A stretch of DNA of 10,671 nucleotides from Candidatus Cloacimonadota bacterium (GTDB lineage: Bacteria; Cloacimonadota; Cloacimonadia; Cloacimonadales; TCS61), in contig DAOUUD010000044.1 in the NCBI GenBank assembly GCA_030668345.1, positions 1 through 10,671 on the forward strand. The letters run 5' to 3'. Under the pieces are notes generated by a model. It ran no database searches. It saw nothing but the letters and a program-made list of their open reading frames with translations, and was not told where the DNA came from. The position numbers and the translations under genes were made by a program. Position 1 is the first letter of the stretch. Each line of letters opens with the position of its first letter. Shown in pieces: positions 1 through 6,497 of the stretch.

Positions 1-2
1 GG

Positions 3-734
3 TTGAATAATACAGCAGAAATTTATTTTGAAACAGACCCGGAAAACCCACAAACACATAACCTGGGAATAGATGACGGACAAGAGATTTCAGAAGCTAT
101 CATAAAAGAGATCAGTGATTTGCCTGAAGTGGAGCTTGGTCAACCACCACCCACAGATGAATGTTATCTTTCTTATTTATTAGTAAACGGTATTGAAAAT
201 TGCAGTATCTGTGGAAAGATCGTCAATATGGGTTTTACTTCAGTTAATAATCCGATGCTTGGAACTGAACTAAATTTTCCAATGATTGGTTTGCATTATA
301 TGTCTCATGGTAGATTTGCATTTAGCGGTTCCTCAAATCAGGGAGAAGTTGATCCGATCCTATTGGCAGTAGTTCTGGATGTTGATTTTACTTCTATTTC
401 CGATCTATCCGAAATTGCAGAAAAATATGGATACCAGATTATTAATTACCCAAATCCTTTTAAACCGTCAGGAGCCGGTCGCAGTCCTGCAACAACCATT
501 TCTTTTTCACTTCCGGAAAACAGTAAGGATGCAAAGATAGAAATTTATAATCTCAAAGGTCAGAAAGTAAAACAGCTTGTCAGCAATTCAGCCAATCAGC
601 TTTCAGAAGGTCAGCACTCGGTGGTGTGGGATGGCACTGATGAAAATAATCAGCCTGTAACTTCAGGGATTTATTTTTATAAATTAAGTTCGGGGGAATA
701 TACAAAAACCCGGAAAATGCTCCTTTTGAAATAG
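3..734 (+). CDS. C-terminal part of a secreted protein with a T9SS-like (FlgD-Ig type) sorting domain; 5' end outside window
   Basis: The reading frame is open to the left edge. The TTG at position 3 has no ribosome-binding site and no signal peptide follows, so this is most likely the 3' end of a longer gene. The last ~98 residues (about 146-243) form a recognisable C-terminal sorting domain: linker motif YPNPFKPS, strand TTISFSLPE, IEIYNLKGQKV, a GQHSVVWDGTDENNQPV turn, GIYFYKL, and a basic/hydrophobic tail ending KMLLLK. In FCB-group bacteria such domains direct proteins across the outer membrane and are often removed or used for surface attachment. Residues 1-145 are not recognised. They contain Cys54 and a CxxC pair (Cys67, Cys70), which could form disulfides after export. 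The sorting domain carries a GAGRSPA insertion after NPFKPS, where many relatives have a short NPST. Cargo function is unknown; the sorting-domain call is firm. Confidence 0.8.
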   Translation: MNNTAEIYFETDPENPQTHNLGIDDGQEISEAIIKEISDLPEVELGQPPPTDECYLSYLLVNGIENCSICGKIVNMGFTSVNNPMLGTELNFPMIGLHYMSHGRFAFSGSSNQGEVDPILLAVVLDVDFTSISDLSEIAEKYGYQIINYPNPFKPSGAGRSPATTISFSLPENSKDAKIEIYNLKGQKVKQLVSNSANQLSEGQHSVVWDGTDENNQPVTSGIYFYKLSSGEYTKTRKMLLLK

Positions 735-794
735 GCTTTGCTCTTTCATCCGGCAGCTGCGCTGGACTACGGAGAACAGGCGAAGCGAACTCCC

Positions 795-945
795 TGTCTT
801 TGCGAGTAATCTTATAAAGAAATTCTTTTGACTTGTCCGGCGTAGTCCCTTTTCAGGACGAAGACGGAAGCAATCTCATAAGATCAATAATTGTTACTTC
901 CCTGAGATTGCCACGCACCGACTTACGTCGCTGCTCGCAAAGACA
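795..945. repeat. Palindromic repeat element, copy 1 (~151 bp, 12-bp perfect terminal inverted repeats)
   Basis: The element begins with TGTCTTTGCGAG (795-806) and ends with its exact reverse complement CTCGCAAAGACA (934-945). An inner inverted pair, CAATCTCA (871-878) and TGAGATTG (903-910), makes a smaller hairpin. Positions 830-876 are identical over 47 bases to 1002-1048 in copy 2. The ends and the GAAGCAATCT core resemble the widespread non-coding repeat with CATTGCGAG ends found in many bacterial genomes. It carries no gene, so any mobilisation would depend on enzymes encoded elsewhere (MITE-like behaviour is inference). Confidence 0.85.
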
Positions 946-965
946 AAGAAAAGAATTGTATCCTC

Positions 966-1115
966 TGTCTTTGCGAGGAAGCTTATAAAAAAAAATCTTT
1001 CGACTTGTCCGGCGTAGTCCCTTTTCAGGACGAAGACGGAAGCAATCTGATAATATCAACGATTATTACTCAAATAAGATTTCCGCGCCCTGATAAATCA
1101 GGTCTCGCAAAGACA
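966..1115. repeat. Palindromic repeat element, copy 2 (~150 bp)
   Basis: This copy has the same terminal inverted repeats as copy 1 (966-977 and 1104-1115), in the same orientation and only 20 bp downstream. Its left half is very close to copy 1 (identical 47-base block 1002-1048). Its right half has diverged: the GAGATTGCC pairing segment is degraded, and a perfect small hairpin CCTGAT-AA-ATCAGG (1089-1102) occurs instead. The conserved left halves and end repeats show that the two are copies of one family. Confidence 0.85.
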
Positions 1116-1301
1116 TGCTTGATCAGCGTGTTGAGGACAACCCGCTCTACAGCTCAAGTTTTTTATAAAAAGATTATGTATTGAAGATCAATCTATATTC
1201 TATTTATCGAGAAAAAAATCTTGCACGCTTTAAATACATTCCCGTTAATTGTTTTGGAATATTCGATAAGATTTTTAAAATACTATAAATGGGGGGATGT
1301 T

Positions 1302-1565
1302 ATGAAAGAATTAAAAGTTGTAGTAGATCAGGTGGTCGATCATTGTGGAGCAAAACTGAAACCGGGAGATACCTTTTATGTAACTGGAAAGGGCAAACTT
1401 ATGATACCTGATAATAAGGAGATCTGTATGTTCGCAATCCAGAGTCTTATTCCTTTCCTGATAAATAAGCAGCTCGATATCAAAGAAGATAAGTACATTG
1501 TGGATATGAATAAATTATGCTGTCCCGATCCCGGAGGGGTGGTTTTTAAAATAGAAGAGAAATAA
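1302..1565 (+). CDS. Small TIGR04076-family protein (87 aa)
   Basis: The start at 1302 is chosen because a GGGGGG ribosome-binding stretch (1291-1296) lies 5 bases upstream; an earlier in-frame TTG at 1221 has no such site and would add an unlikely 27-residue tail. The 87-residue product begins MKELKVVVDQVVDHCG and ends CCPDPGGVVFKIEEK. This matches the pattern I know from the TIGR04076 family: an N-terminal Val-rich strand with a Cys-x-x-x-L/H-x-x-GD-F segment, a central Cys before an Ala-x-x-x-L-x-P helix (here ICMFAIQSLIPFL), and a C-terminal CPDP...V-F motif. Cysteines are at 15, 42, 73 and 74. The family is common in anaerobes; its biochemical role is not established, and metal or cofactor binding by the cysteines is only a guess. 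It has no signal peptide, so it is cytoplasmic. It stands alone and is convergent with the tldE gene. Confidence 0.8.
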   Translation: MKELKVVVDQVVDHCGAKLKPGDTFYVTGKGKLMIPDNKEICMFAIQSLIPFLINKQLDIKEDKYIVDMNKLCCPDPGGVVFKIEEK

Positions 1566-1583
1566 AATTTAAATAATTAAGCT

Positions 1584-1608
1584 CGTTACGAAAGTCTCTT
1601 TCGTAATG
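1584..1608. terminator. Bidirectional hairpin terminator between convergent genes
   Basis: A perfect 9-bp stem, TTACGAAAG (1586-1594) / CTTTCGTAA (1598-1606), closes a 3-base loop, with a G-T and a C-G pair extending the base. Both flanks are A/T-rich: TATTAATTTTG follows on the plus strand, and TTAATTATTTAAATTTTATTT follows on the minus strand. It lies in the 61-bp space between the stop of the plus-strand gene (1565) and the stop of the minus-strand gene (1627), the expected place for a shared terminator. The plus-strand T tract is not pure, so efficiency may differ by direction. Confidence 0.75.
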
Positions 1609-1626
1609 TATTAATTTTGTAATAGT

Positions 1627-2937
1627 CTATTTCTTTGTAGCCACGCTCACATTATCACATAGAATTGCTGGGAATCTTCCACCCCAGCAATCATGAACAG
1701 TATCTTCAATAGCAACTATGTTCTTCAGAGTTTCATAAACATTTCCTGCAACCATAGCATCTTTCACGCGACCTATGATCTCTCCGTTTTCCACGTAGAA
1801 TGCAGGGCTTACGCCAACTGAATAATCCCCATTTGGAATATTACCACTGTGAGCTCCCATCACTCCATCGAGGATAATACCTTTATCTATCATTTTAACT
1901 AATTCCCGGAAAGTTTTATTACCCGGTTTTATAGTTAGATACTGGAGTGAAGGAATCGGTTTTAATGTAATAGGATCTCCACCCCAGGCAATGGTTCTGT
2001 ATCCATGCCCTGTAGATTTTGCATTCAATTTTTTTGCATAATTAAGGTCATAATAGAAGCTTTTTAAAACACCATTTTCAATTAATGTAAAAGTTTTACA
2101 GGCAACTCCTTCATCATCAAATGCCCTTGCCCCGGGATATTTATCATTCAAAGGATCATCATAAAGAGTGAATTTATCATCGAATATTTTTTTCCCGATT
2201 TTATCTGCAACAGGTGAAATCTTTTCGTAAATACTCATTGCGTTTGTTCCGCTTTTGATCCTCCAGGTGAGAGTGTAAATACTGAAAGGCATAAATAGAA
2301 CTTTCATTTTTCCACTTTTGGGTTCCACAACCTTTTTGGCTGAGTTGTATAAACTTATCATTTCATCCAGAATGCTATCAGGTGTTTTTTGGAATTTCTT
2401 TTTGGAGAATACTCGAGTAACACCTGCTGCTCCACCGGGAAAAATTAAACTTCCGCCAATTCCATAGCTGCTCGTAAGATTTGTTACATCAGTTCCGGAA
2501 GTATTTACAATTTGGATTTTTGTAACATCTTTTCCTGCACCAAATTCGATTTCACCATCAGTTTTACTTTTTAAAATGTCGCAAATTCGTGAACATTCTT
2601 CAACAAACAGGTTTTCAGCTAAATTTTCTATTGAATTGTCATAAGTATTTAAATTTGGAAGGTTCTTTGTAAATGGAAAATCATAATTTGCTTTCACTTT
2701 TCCCTTTAAGGAATCGAGAGCATTCTCCAAGAGTTCTTCTCGATTTATCAGGTTGCATGTATAGGTAAATCCCAGTTTTCCATCTTTTATTATCCTCAGT
2801 GCGACTCCAGACCGAATTTTACTTTTTATATCATGTAATTCAGCATGAGTAAAATCCACTTCACTTTCCGTATGTTCAAGGGAATATACTTCTGCCTGGT
2901 CGCAGACTTTTTTTGCCATTTCCAGTAACTTTTTCAT
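1627..2937 (-). CDS. tldE: TldE/PmbA-like subunit of the TldD-TldE peptidase (436 aa)
   Basis: This is the non-metal-binding partner in the TldD/TldE (PmbA) heterodimer, a cytoplasmic protease. In E. coli the complex matures microcin B17 and degrades the CcdA antitoxin, and it acts on small unfolded peptides. The N-terminal domain has the family pattern of a strand that ends in a G-x-A-L-R-I-x-K-x-G-K-x-G-F segment (about residues 44-57). The C-terminal half ends with GAHSGNIPNGDYSVGVSPAFYVENGEIIGRVKDAMVAGN, a strong PmbA-type signature (about residues 361-398). There is no HExxxH motif, as expected for TldE rather than TldD. The length is close to the ~450 residues of E. coli PmbA. The start ATG shares one base with the tldD stop (TAATG on the minus strand) and has a GGAGGT site just upstream inside tldD, so translation is probably coupled. 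Confidence 0.93.
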   Translation of the reverse strand: MKKLLEMAKKVCDQAEVYSLEHTESEVDFTHAELHDIKSKIRSGVALRIIKDGKLGFTYTCNLINREELLENALDSLKGKVKANYDFPFTKNLPNLNTYDNSIENLAENLFVEECSRICDILKSKTDGEIEFGAGKDVTKIQIVNTSGTDVTNLTSSYGIGGSLIFPGGAAGVTRVFSKKKFQKTPDSILDEMISLYNSAKKVVEPKSGKMKVLFMPFSIYTLTWRIKSGTNAMSIYEKISPVADKIGKKIFDDKFTLYDDPLNDKYPGARAFDDEGVACKTFTLIENGVLKSFYYDLNYAKKLNAKSTGHGYRTIAWGGDPITLKPIPSLQYLTIKPGNKTFRELVKMIDKGIILDGVMGAHSGNIPNGDYSVGVSPAFYVENGEIIGRVKDAMVAGNVYETLKNIVAIEDTVHDCWGGRFPAILCDNVSVATKK

Positions 2938-4301
2938 TATGCACCTCCAATAACAACGTTCTTGATCAATATATGCGGTCCTCCATGACAGGAACGAATG
3001 TTAGTCTGTCCTTTTCCGCATCCTCCTGTTTTTGTGAGAACCAGATCATTGCCAACCATGATAATATCTTTCATTGTTTGATACAAATTGCCCGAAATAT
3101 TGATATCGCGTATCATTCCTGCAAGCTTTCCATCTTTGATAACATATCCGTACTGAGCTCCAAAAGTGAAGTTTTCACCCGCAGTTTGACCACCTTTTGC
3201 ATCGATAATATAAAGACCGTCACCCAGTTTTTTCAGAAGGTTTTCAAAACTGTCTTGTTGTGGTTCAATATATATCGTTCCCATCCTGATGATGGGAGCA
3301 AAACGGTAGTCTTCCGCCACACAGTGACCTGAGATCGGTTCATCAAATTCCTCTGCTGTTCTTCGGGAGTGAAGGCGTCCGGTTAAAACACCATTCTTCA
3401 TAAGTTGAACTTTGCGAACAGCCACGCCTTCATCATCGTATTTGTAAAATCCTAGTTGATTTGGAATAGTTGCGTCATCGATGATACTTACAACATCGTT
3501 CCCAAGCTTACTTCCAATTTGCATTTTCTCCCTCATTGCCGGGAGGGATTCCACGATATCAGCTTCGGAAAAATGACCGAATGCTTCATGAGCAAATACA
3601 CCTGCCAGATCAGGATTTACAATACAGTTATAAACTCCTGCTTTTACTGATTTAGCTTTTAAAAGATCAACAACAATAGAAGTCTGTTTGTTAAAATTTT
3701 CTTCCTGGTTACGAACATTCTGGAAACCGTCACTTCCACCAGCACTAACCCGAATATTCTGTAAAAGATTTCCTTCTTTACTGGTTATAAGACCACCTAC
3801 TCTTGTTGTTATGAGGTCTTCGCGGATTTCGCTTCCTTCAGAGTTAAGGAAGTACCTTTCCCTGATAACTTCACCATAACCGATGTTCGTGTTAATTACT
3901 TTTTCATGTTTGAGTGGAATACTGTTCAGTTTTCTGGTTAATCCAAGTTTCTCATTGATCGAGATTTTTCTTGGATCTTCGATTAATTCAGGAAAAAAAG
4001 TATCTTTAATTACATCTGCTTTTGCCAGTTTGATCGGTTTCTCTGTATTTTTAGCAAGAAGTTTTGCGTTTTCTATTGCAGATTTTATAGCGTTTTTCGC
4101 ATCACTTTCTTTAGTAAATGCTACAGATGAAAAACCACCATTCTTGAGTACTCTCAGCACATATCCATCAGTAGAATTGGAACCTATCCTGGTTAATTCT
4201 TTTCCTTTGAAAGTGATAAAAGTGTCTTTTTTGTTCTCATAGCGTATATCAGCGTAATCTGCATCTGATTTGTTTAAGATTTTTCTTAGCTTTTCAAACA
4301 T
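2937..4301 (-). CDS. tldD: TldD zinc metalloprotease subunit (454 aa)
   Basis: This is the catalytic subunit of the TldD/TldE peptidase. The zinc motif HEAFGH is visible at residues 238-243, followed by FSEAD, the usual HExxxH...E arrangement. A conserved C-terminal GGCGKGQ segment supplies Cys428, the likely third zinc ligand by analogy with known TldD structures; a second cysteine, Cys438, is nearby. The preceding KGGQTAGENFTFGAQYGYVIKDGKLAGMIRDINISGN segment is typical of TldD. Substrates in this organism are unknown. There is no signal peptide or membrane segment, so it is cytoplasmic. The start at 4301 is supported by a GGAG site about 5 bases upstream on the minus strand. It is the first gene of a two-gene operon with tldE and is divergent from the padR-efflux operon. 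All key residues are intact. Confidence 0.95.
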   Translation of the reverse strand: MFEKLRKILNKSDADYADIRYENKKDTFITFKGKELTRIGSNSTDGYVLRVLKNGGFSSVAFTKESDAKNAIKSAIENAKLLAKNTEKPIKLAKADVIKDTFFPELIEDPRKISINEKLGLTRKLNSIPLKHEKVINTNIGYGEVIRERYFLNSEGSEIREDLITTRVGGLITSKEGNLLQNIRVSAGGSDGFQNVRNQEENFNKQTSIVVDLLKAKSVKAGVYNCIVNPDLAGVFAHEAFGHFSEADIVESLPAMREKMQIGSKLGNDVVSIIDDATIPNQLGFYKYDDEGVAVRKVQLMKNGVLTGRLHSRRTAEEFDEPISGHCVAEDYRFAPIIRMGTIYIEPQQDSFENLLKKLGDGLYIIDAKGGQTAGENFTFGAQYGYVIKDGKLAGMIRDINISGNLYQTMKDIIMVGNDLVLTKTGGCGKGQTNIRSCHGGPHILIKNVVIGGA

Positions 4302-4357
4302 ATCAACTCCTATAGTTATTAATTTTAACTAATTTAAAATTTTAAATAAAATTAATC

Positions 4358-4363
4358 TGTCAA
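4358..4363 (-). promoter_or_regulatory. Possible -35 box (TTGACA) for the tldD-tldE operon
   Basis: The minus strand carries a perfect TTGACA here, 57 bases upstream of the tldD start. The region about 17 bases downstream is A/T-only (around 4331-4341) but has no clean TATAAT, so the -10 is uncertain. A separate perfect TATAAT on the minus strand (4412-4407) lacks a matching -35 and sits inside the inverted-repeat region. Confidence 0.35.
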
Positions 4364-4415
4364 ATTTATTTTTTTTACGATCCTGCAATAATCGATAATA
4401 AGATAGATTATACTG

Positions 4416-4494
4416 CTTTCGACTATTCTACTTTATAATATTTTTCTTGACAGTATTTTCTTTGAAATTTTATTCGGTACTCGAAAGTAGAATA
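4416..4494. promoter_or_regulatory. Paired inverted operator-like sites between tldD and padR
   Basis: TATTCTACTTT (4424-4434) and its exact reverse complement AAAGTAGAATA (4484-4494) lie 60 bp apart, start to start. A second inverted pair, CTTTCGA (4416-4422) and TCGAAAG (4481-4487), accompanies them, so each site combines the same two words. The right site also contains a short palindrome, TACT-CGAA-AGTA (4478-4489). PadR-family regulators typically bind short dyads upstream of their own gene and the adjacent pump genes. These repeats flank the TTGACA box and lie in the only control region of the padR operon, so they are the best candidates for the PadR operator. Binding is inferred, not shown. 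Confidence 0.55.
4447..4476 (+). promoter_or_regulatory. Candidate promoter of the padR-efflux operon
   Basis: A perfect -35 hexamer TTGACA is at 4447-4452. The best -10 candidates are TTTATT (4469-4474, 16-bp spacing) or TATTCG (4471-4476, 18-bp spacing); both are poor. The right operator-like site (4478-4494) begins immediately after the -10, where a bound repressor would block transcription. The expected transcript would have a leader of roughly 100 bases before padR. Confidence 0.45.
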
Positions 4495-4574
4495 ATGGAA
4501 AAGAAAATATTTTAAAAAACGCAGGATTCTTAATTTTTTCTGTCTGTATTGTATAGATGAAAAAATTAATTGGA

Positions 4575-4581
4575 AAGGAGG
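4575..4581 (+). promoter_or_regulatory. Ribosome-binding site fixing the padR start
   Basis: AAGGAGG sits 5 bases before the ATG at 4587. An in-frame ATG 30 bases earlier (4557) has no comparable site, and its extra ten codons would run through this very site, so 4587 is preferred. Confidence 0.85.
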
Positions 4582-4586
4582 TTTCA

Positions 4587-5162
4587 ATGAATAAATCGGA
4601 TCTGGTCATACTCGGGTTTCTGAACAGGAAACCAATGTATGGTTACGAAATAATCCAGTTTACAAAAATGCATGCACTCGATGTGTGGGCTGGCGTAAAA
4701 ATGCCTTCTATATATAAAGCATTACAGCGATTGGAAACAAATAAATGTATTTCAGGTAAACAGATTGTAGAAGGGAATAATCCACCCAGAAAGGTTTTTA
4801 CTATAACAAAAAAAGGAACACAATATTTTCGTGAGATTATAAAGTATTATCTGGAATCTAAAAGCGAACTTAACGTTGATTTCTGGATGGCAACATCTTT
4901 TATGGGAAAAGGGATTAGTAAAGAATTATTTCTTCAATTTTTAGACAAACGGATAAATAGAATAACTACTCATATTAAACATCATAAAGAAGAATGTGAT
5001 CTTCCTGAAGAAGAAAAAAAGAAAATTCCTTTCTATATTCAGATATTGATGGAAATGGGTGAAGAGATGCATAAAGCAGAGAAGCAAAATCTGATAAAAC
5101 TGAAAAATGAAATTCTGAAACCTGAAAATGAATATGTGTTTCTGAAAAAGGAGGACATTTGA
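4587..5162 (+). CDS. PadR-family transcriptional regulator (191 aa), likely repressor of the downstream efflux operon
   Basis: Residues ~5-83 form the PadR winged helix-turn-helix: LVILGFLNRKPMYGYEIIQ, then VKMPSIYKALQRLETNKCI (recognition helix), then a wing with GNNPPRKVFTITKKG. Residues ~84-185 form a charged helical C-terminal domain of the Vir_act_alpha_C type, which in this family mediates dimerisation and shapes the ligand pocket. It is a soluble cytoplasmic DNA-binding protein. The family usually represses adjacent genes and is released by phenolics, drugs or other small molecules. Here it is the first gene of an operon with an outer-membrane channel, adaptor and RND pump, so autoregulation and control of efflux are the natural inference. 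Its stop codon overlaps the start of the channel gene. The inducer cannot be deduced from the sequence. Confidence 0.92.
   Translation: MNKSDLVILGFLNRKPMYGYEIIQFTKMHALDVWAGVKMPSIYKALQRLETNKCISGKQIVEGNNPPRKVFTITKKGTQYFREIIKYYLESKSELNVDFWMATSFMGKGISKELFLQFLDKRINRITTHIKHHKEECDLPEEEKKKIPFYIQILMEMGEEMHKAEKQNLIKLKNEILKPENEYVFLKKEDI
5148..5161 (+). promoter_or_regulatory. RBS and TTG start overlapping the padR stop (TTGA)
   Basis: AAGGAGG (5148-5154) precedes a TTG at 5159 by 4 bases, and the padR TGA (5160-5162) overlaps this start codon. No other in-frame Met lies near the N-terminus, and the TTG start gives a good signal peptide, so the rare start codon is well supported. The arrangement implies translational coupling of the two genes. 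Confidence 0.8.
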
Positions 5163-6481
5163 GGAAAATAATTTTCATCATAATTATTATCGTATATTAT
5201 TTTGCTTTAAATGCTGAAGTTCTAACCTTGAAAGATGCGAAAGAAATAGCACTCAAGAACAATCCCGACCTTCTGGCAGAAGAACACGCCCAAAAATCTG
5301 CAAAATACGATTTCTGGAATTCTACCCTCAGTTTGATTCCATCAGCAAATTTAGACGGAACCTATACGGAGTATAAACCTGGATTCGGGATGGGAACCGG
5401 TCCCACTGCAGATGAATCACGTTCATATGGATACACGATCTCGCAACCTATTTTCAACGGTGGCAAGATATGGCTGGGCTCTCGCATCCAGAATGATGCG
5501 GCAAAAATTGCAGATGCAACTTACATTAATAAAAGGTTGGAAACTATAGCAGAAGTAGAATCCAAATATTTCTCTGTTCTGGAAAACCAGGATTTGTTGG
5601 AAACTGCTCAAAAAGATTTGCGATCGTCGGAAATACAACTGGAGATCGCAAAGGTGAGATATGAAACCGGAACCCTTTCCAGAGCAGATTATCTTCAATT
5701 GCAATCCCAGAAAGCATCCAAAGAAGTCAGTCTGATCCAGATGGAAAATCTTTATTCAATAAGCAAACTGGATCTGGCAAATTTCCTGCAGATATCTCCT
5801 GATTATACATTGAAAACCATTTCTTTAGATCTGTATGAAACTTATCTAAATAATATCCAATCTTTAGATCCTGCGCAGGTTAAAGAACTAATTTCGGAGG
5901 TGATAGAGATAAGCAAAGAGAAAAATCCATCCTTGAAAATGGCAGAGCTTTCAAAAGCAATAACTAAAAAATCTGTTATAATGGCAGGTGGTAACTTTCT
6001 TCCTTCATTGAATCTTTCCTATTCTAAAACCTGGGAGAAATATGACTATCAGGATGACTACGAAGATTCAGAAAGATTAATGCTCATTGCCTCTGTACCG
6101 ATTTTTCCTATTGCGGATAACGCAGTGGAGTTCGCAAAAGCAAAACACGATTTCAAAAGATCATATTACGATTATAGATCAGCAGAATATGGGATTGAGC
6201 TTGGTTTGAAAAGTTCTGTGCTCAATCTTGTTGCTTCTGCAAGATCTGTTTATGCAACAAAAAAAGCCCTGGAATTTGCAGAAGAAACATATCTTCAGAT
6301 GGAAGAAAGATTCAGGAACAACATCATTACAACCAGCGATCTCCTGGATGTGGAAGTTATGTTAACTTCTTCCAGGAATCAATATACAAAGAGCGTCTAT
6401 GACTTCCTGAGAGCAAGATCATATCTCCAGCAATTGATGGGTGTGGAAGACGAACAAATATTAATGCAATATTTAAAATAA
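5159..6481 (+). CDS. TolC-like outer-membrane efflux channel (OEP family, 440 aa)
   Basis: The protein starts MRKIIFIIIIIVYYFALNA, a signal peptide with likely cleavage after Ala19. Two OEP repeats follow. The first (about 22-215) has LTLKDAKEIALKNNPDL, a strand segment YTISQPIFNGGK and long helices ending YETGTLSRADYLQLQSQ. The second (about 240-440) has ISKEKNPSLKMAELSKAI, a strand segment LMLIASVPIFPIADN and the helix RFRNNIITTSDLLDVEVMLTSSR. This duplicated helix-strand pattern and length are those of TolC-type channels, which trimerise to make an outer-membrane barrel and periplasmic tunnel. It lies between the regulator and the adaptor gene (17 bp before the next start) and should serve as the exit duct of this pump. 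Placing the channel gene ahead of adaptor and pump is common in FCB-group and delta-proteobacterial clusters. Confidence 0.93.
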   Translation: MRKIIFIIIIIVYYFALNAEVLTLKDAKEIALKNNPDLLAEEHAQKSAKYDFWNSTLSLIPSANLDGTYTEYKPGFGMGTGPTADESRSYGYTISQPIFNGGKIWLGSRIQNDAAKIADATYINKRLETIAEVESKYFSVLENQDLLETAQKDLRSSEIQLEIAKVRYETGTLSRADYLQLQSQKASKEVSLIQMENLYSISKLDLANFLQISPDYTLKTISLDLYETYLNNIQSLDPAQVKELISEVIEISKEKNPSLKMAELSKAITKKSVIMAGGNFLPSLNLSYSKTWEKYDYQDDYEDSERLMLIASVPIFPIADNAVEFAKAKHDFKRSYYDYRSAEYGIELGLKSSVLNLVASARSVYATKKALEFAEETYLQMEERFRNNIITTSDLLDVEVMLTSSRNQYTKSVYDFLRARSYLQQLMGVEDEQILMQYLK

Positions 6482-6497
6482 ATTATGGAGAAAAAAA

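Larger units (their letters stand above)
735..1301. other. 567-bp gene-free gap filled mainly with palindromic repeats
   Basis: I see no believable gene here. Reading frames across it run through repeat sequence. The gap holds two ~150-bp palindromic elements, described separately. Between the first gene and the first element, positions 764-771 (GGACTACG) are the reverse complement of 841-848 inside the element, which suggests an older, decayed fragment. After the second element, 1125-1146 can fold as an imperfect hairpin (9-bp arms with one mismatch, loop AGGA), and a run of six T lies at 1159-1164; as a terminator this is weak. The AT-rich stretch 1160-1295 presumably holds the promoter of the next gene, but no convincing -35/-10 pair was found. 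Confidence 0.6.

Noticed and set aside
853..1059. Minus-strand open frame of 68 codons
   Set aside because: It lies across the two palindromic repeats, has a repeat-derived basic composition, and no ribosome-binding site; not a gene.
795..1115. Possible CRISPR-like array because of two near-identical blocks
   Set aside because: Only two long (~150 bp) palindromic units with a 20-bp spacer and no cas genes; fits an intergenic repeat family instead.
1221..1301. Longer N-terminus for the TIGR04076 protein starting at TTG 1221
   Set aside because: The ATG at 1302 has a strong GGGGGG site at proper distance and matches the family's usual N-terminus; the extension has neither.
2913..3332. Plus-strand 139-codon open frame antisense to tldD
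   Set aside because: It is opposite a strongly conserved gene (tldD/tldE junction), lacks family resemblance, and follows from the codon bias of the real gene.
3883..4242. Plus-strand 119-codon hydrophobic frame that looks like a membrane protein
   Set aside because: It is antisense to the tldD N-terminal domain; the hydrophobic look comes from reading Lys/Glu-rich codons backwards.
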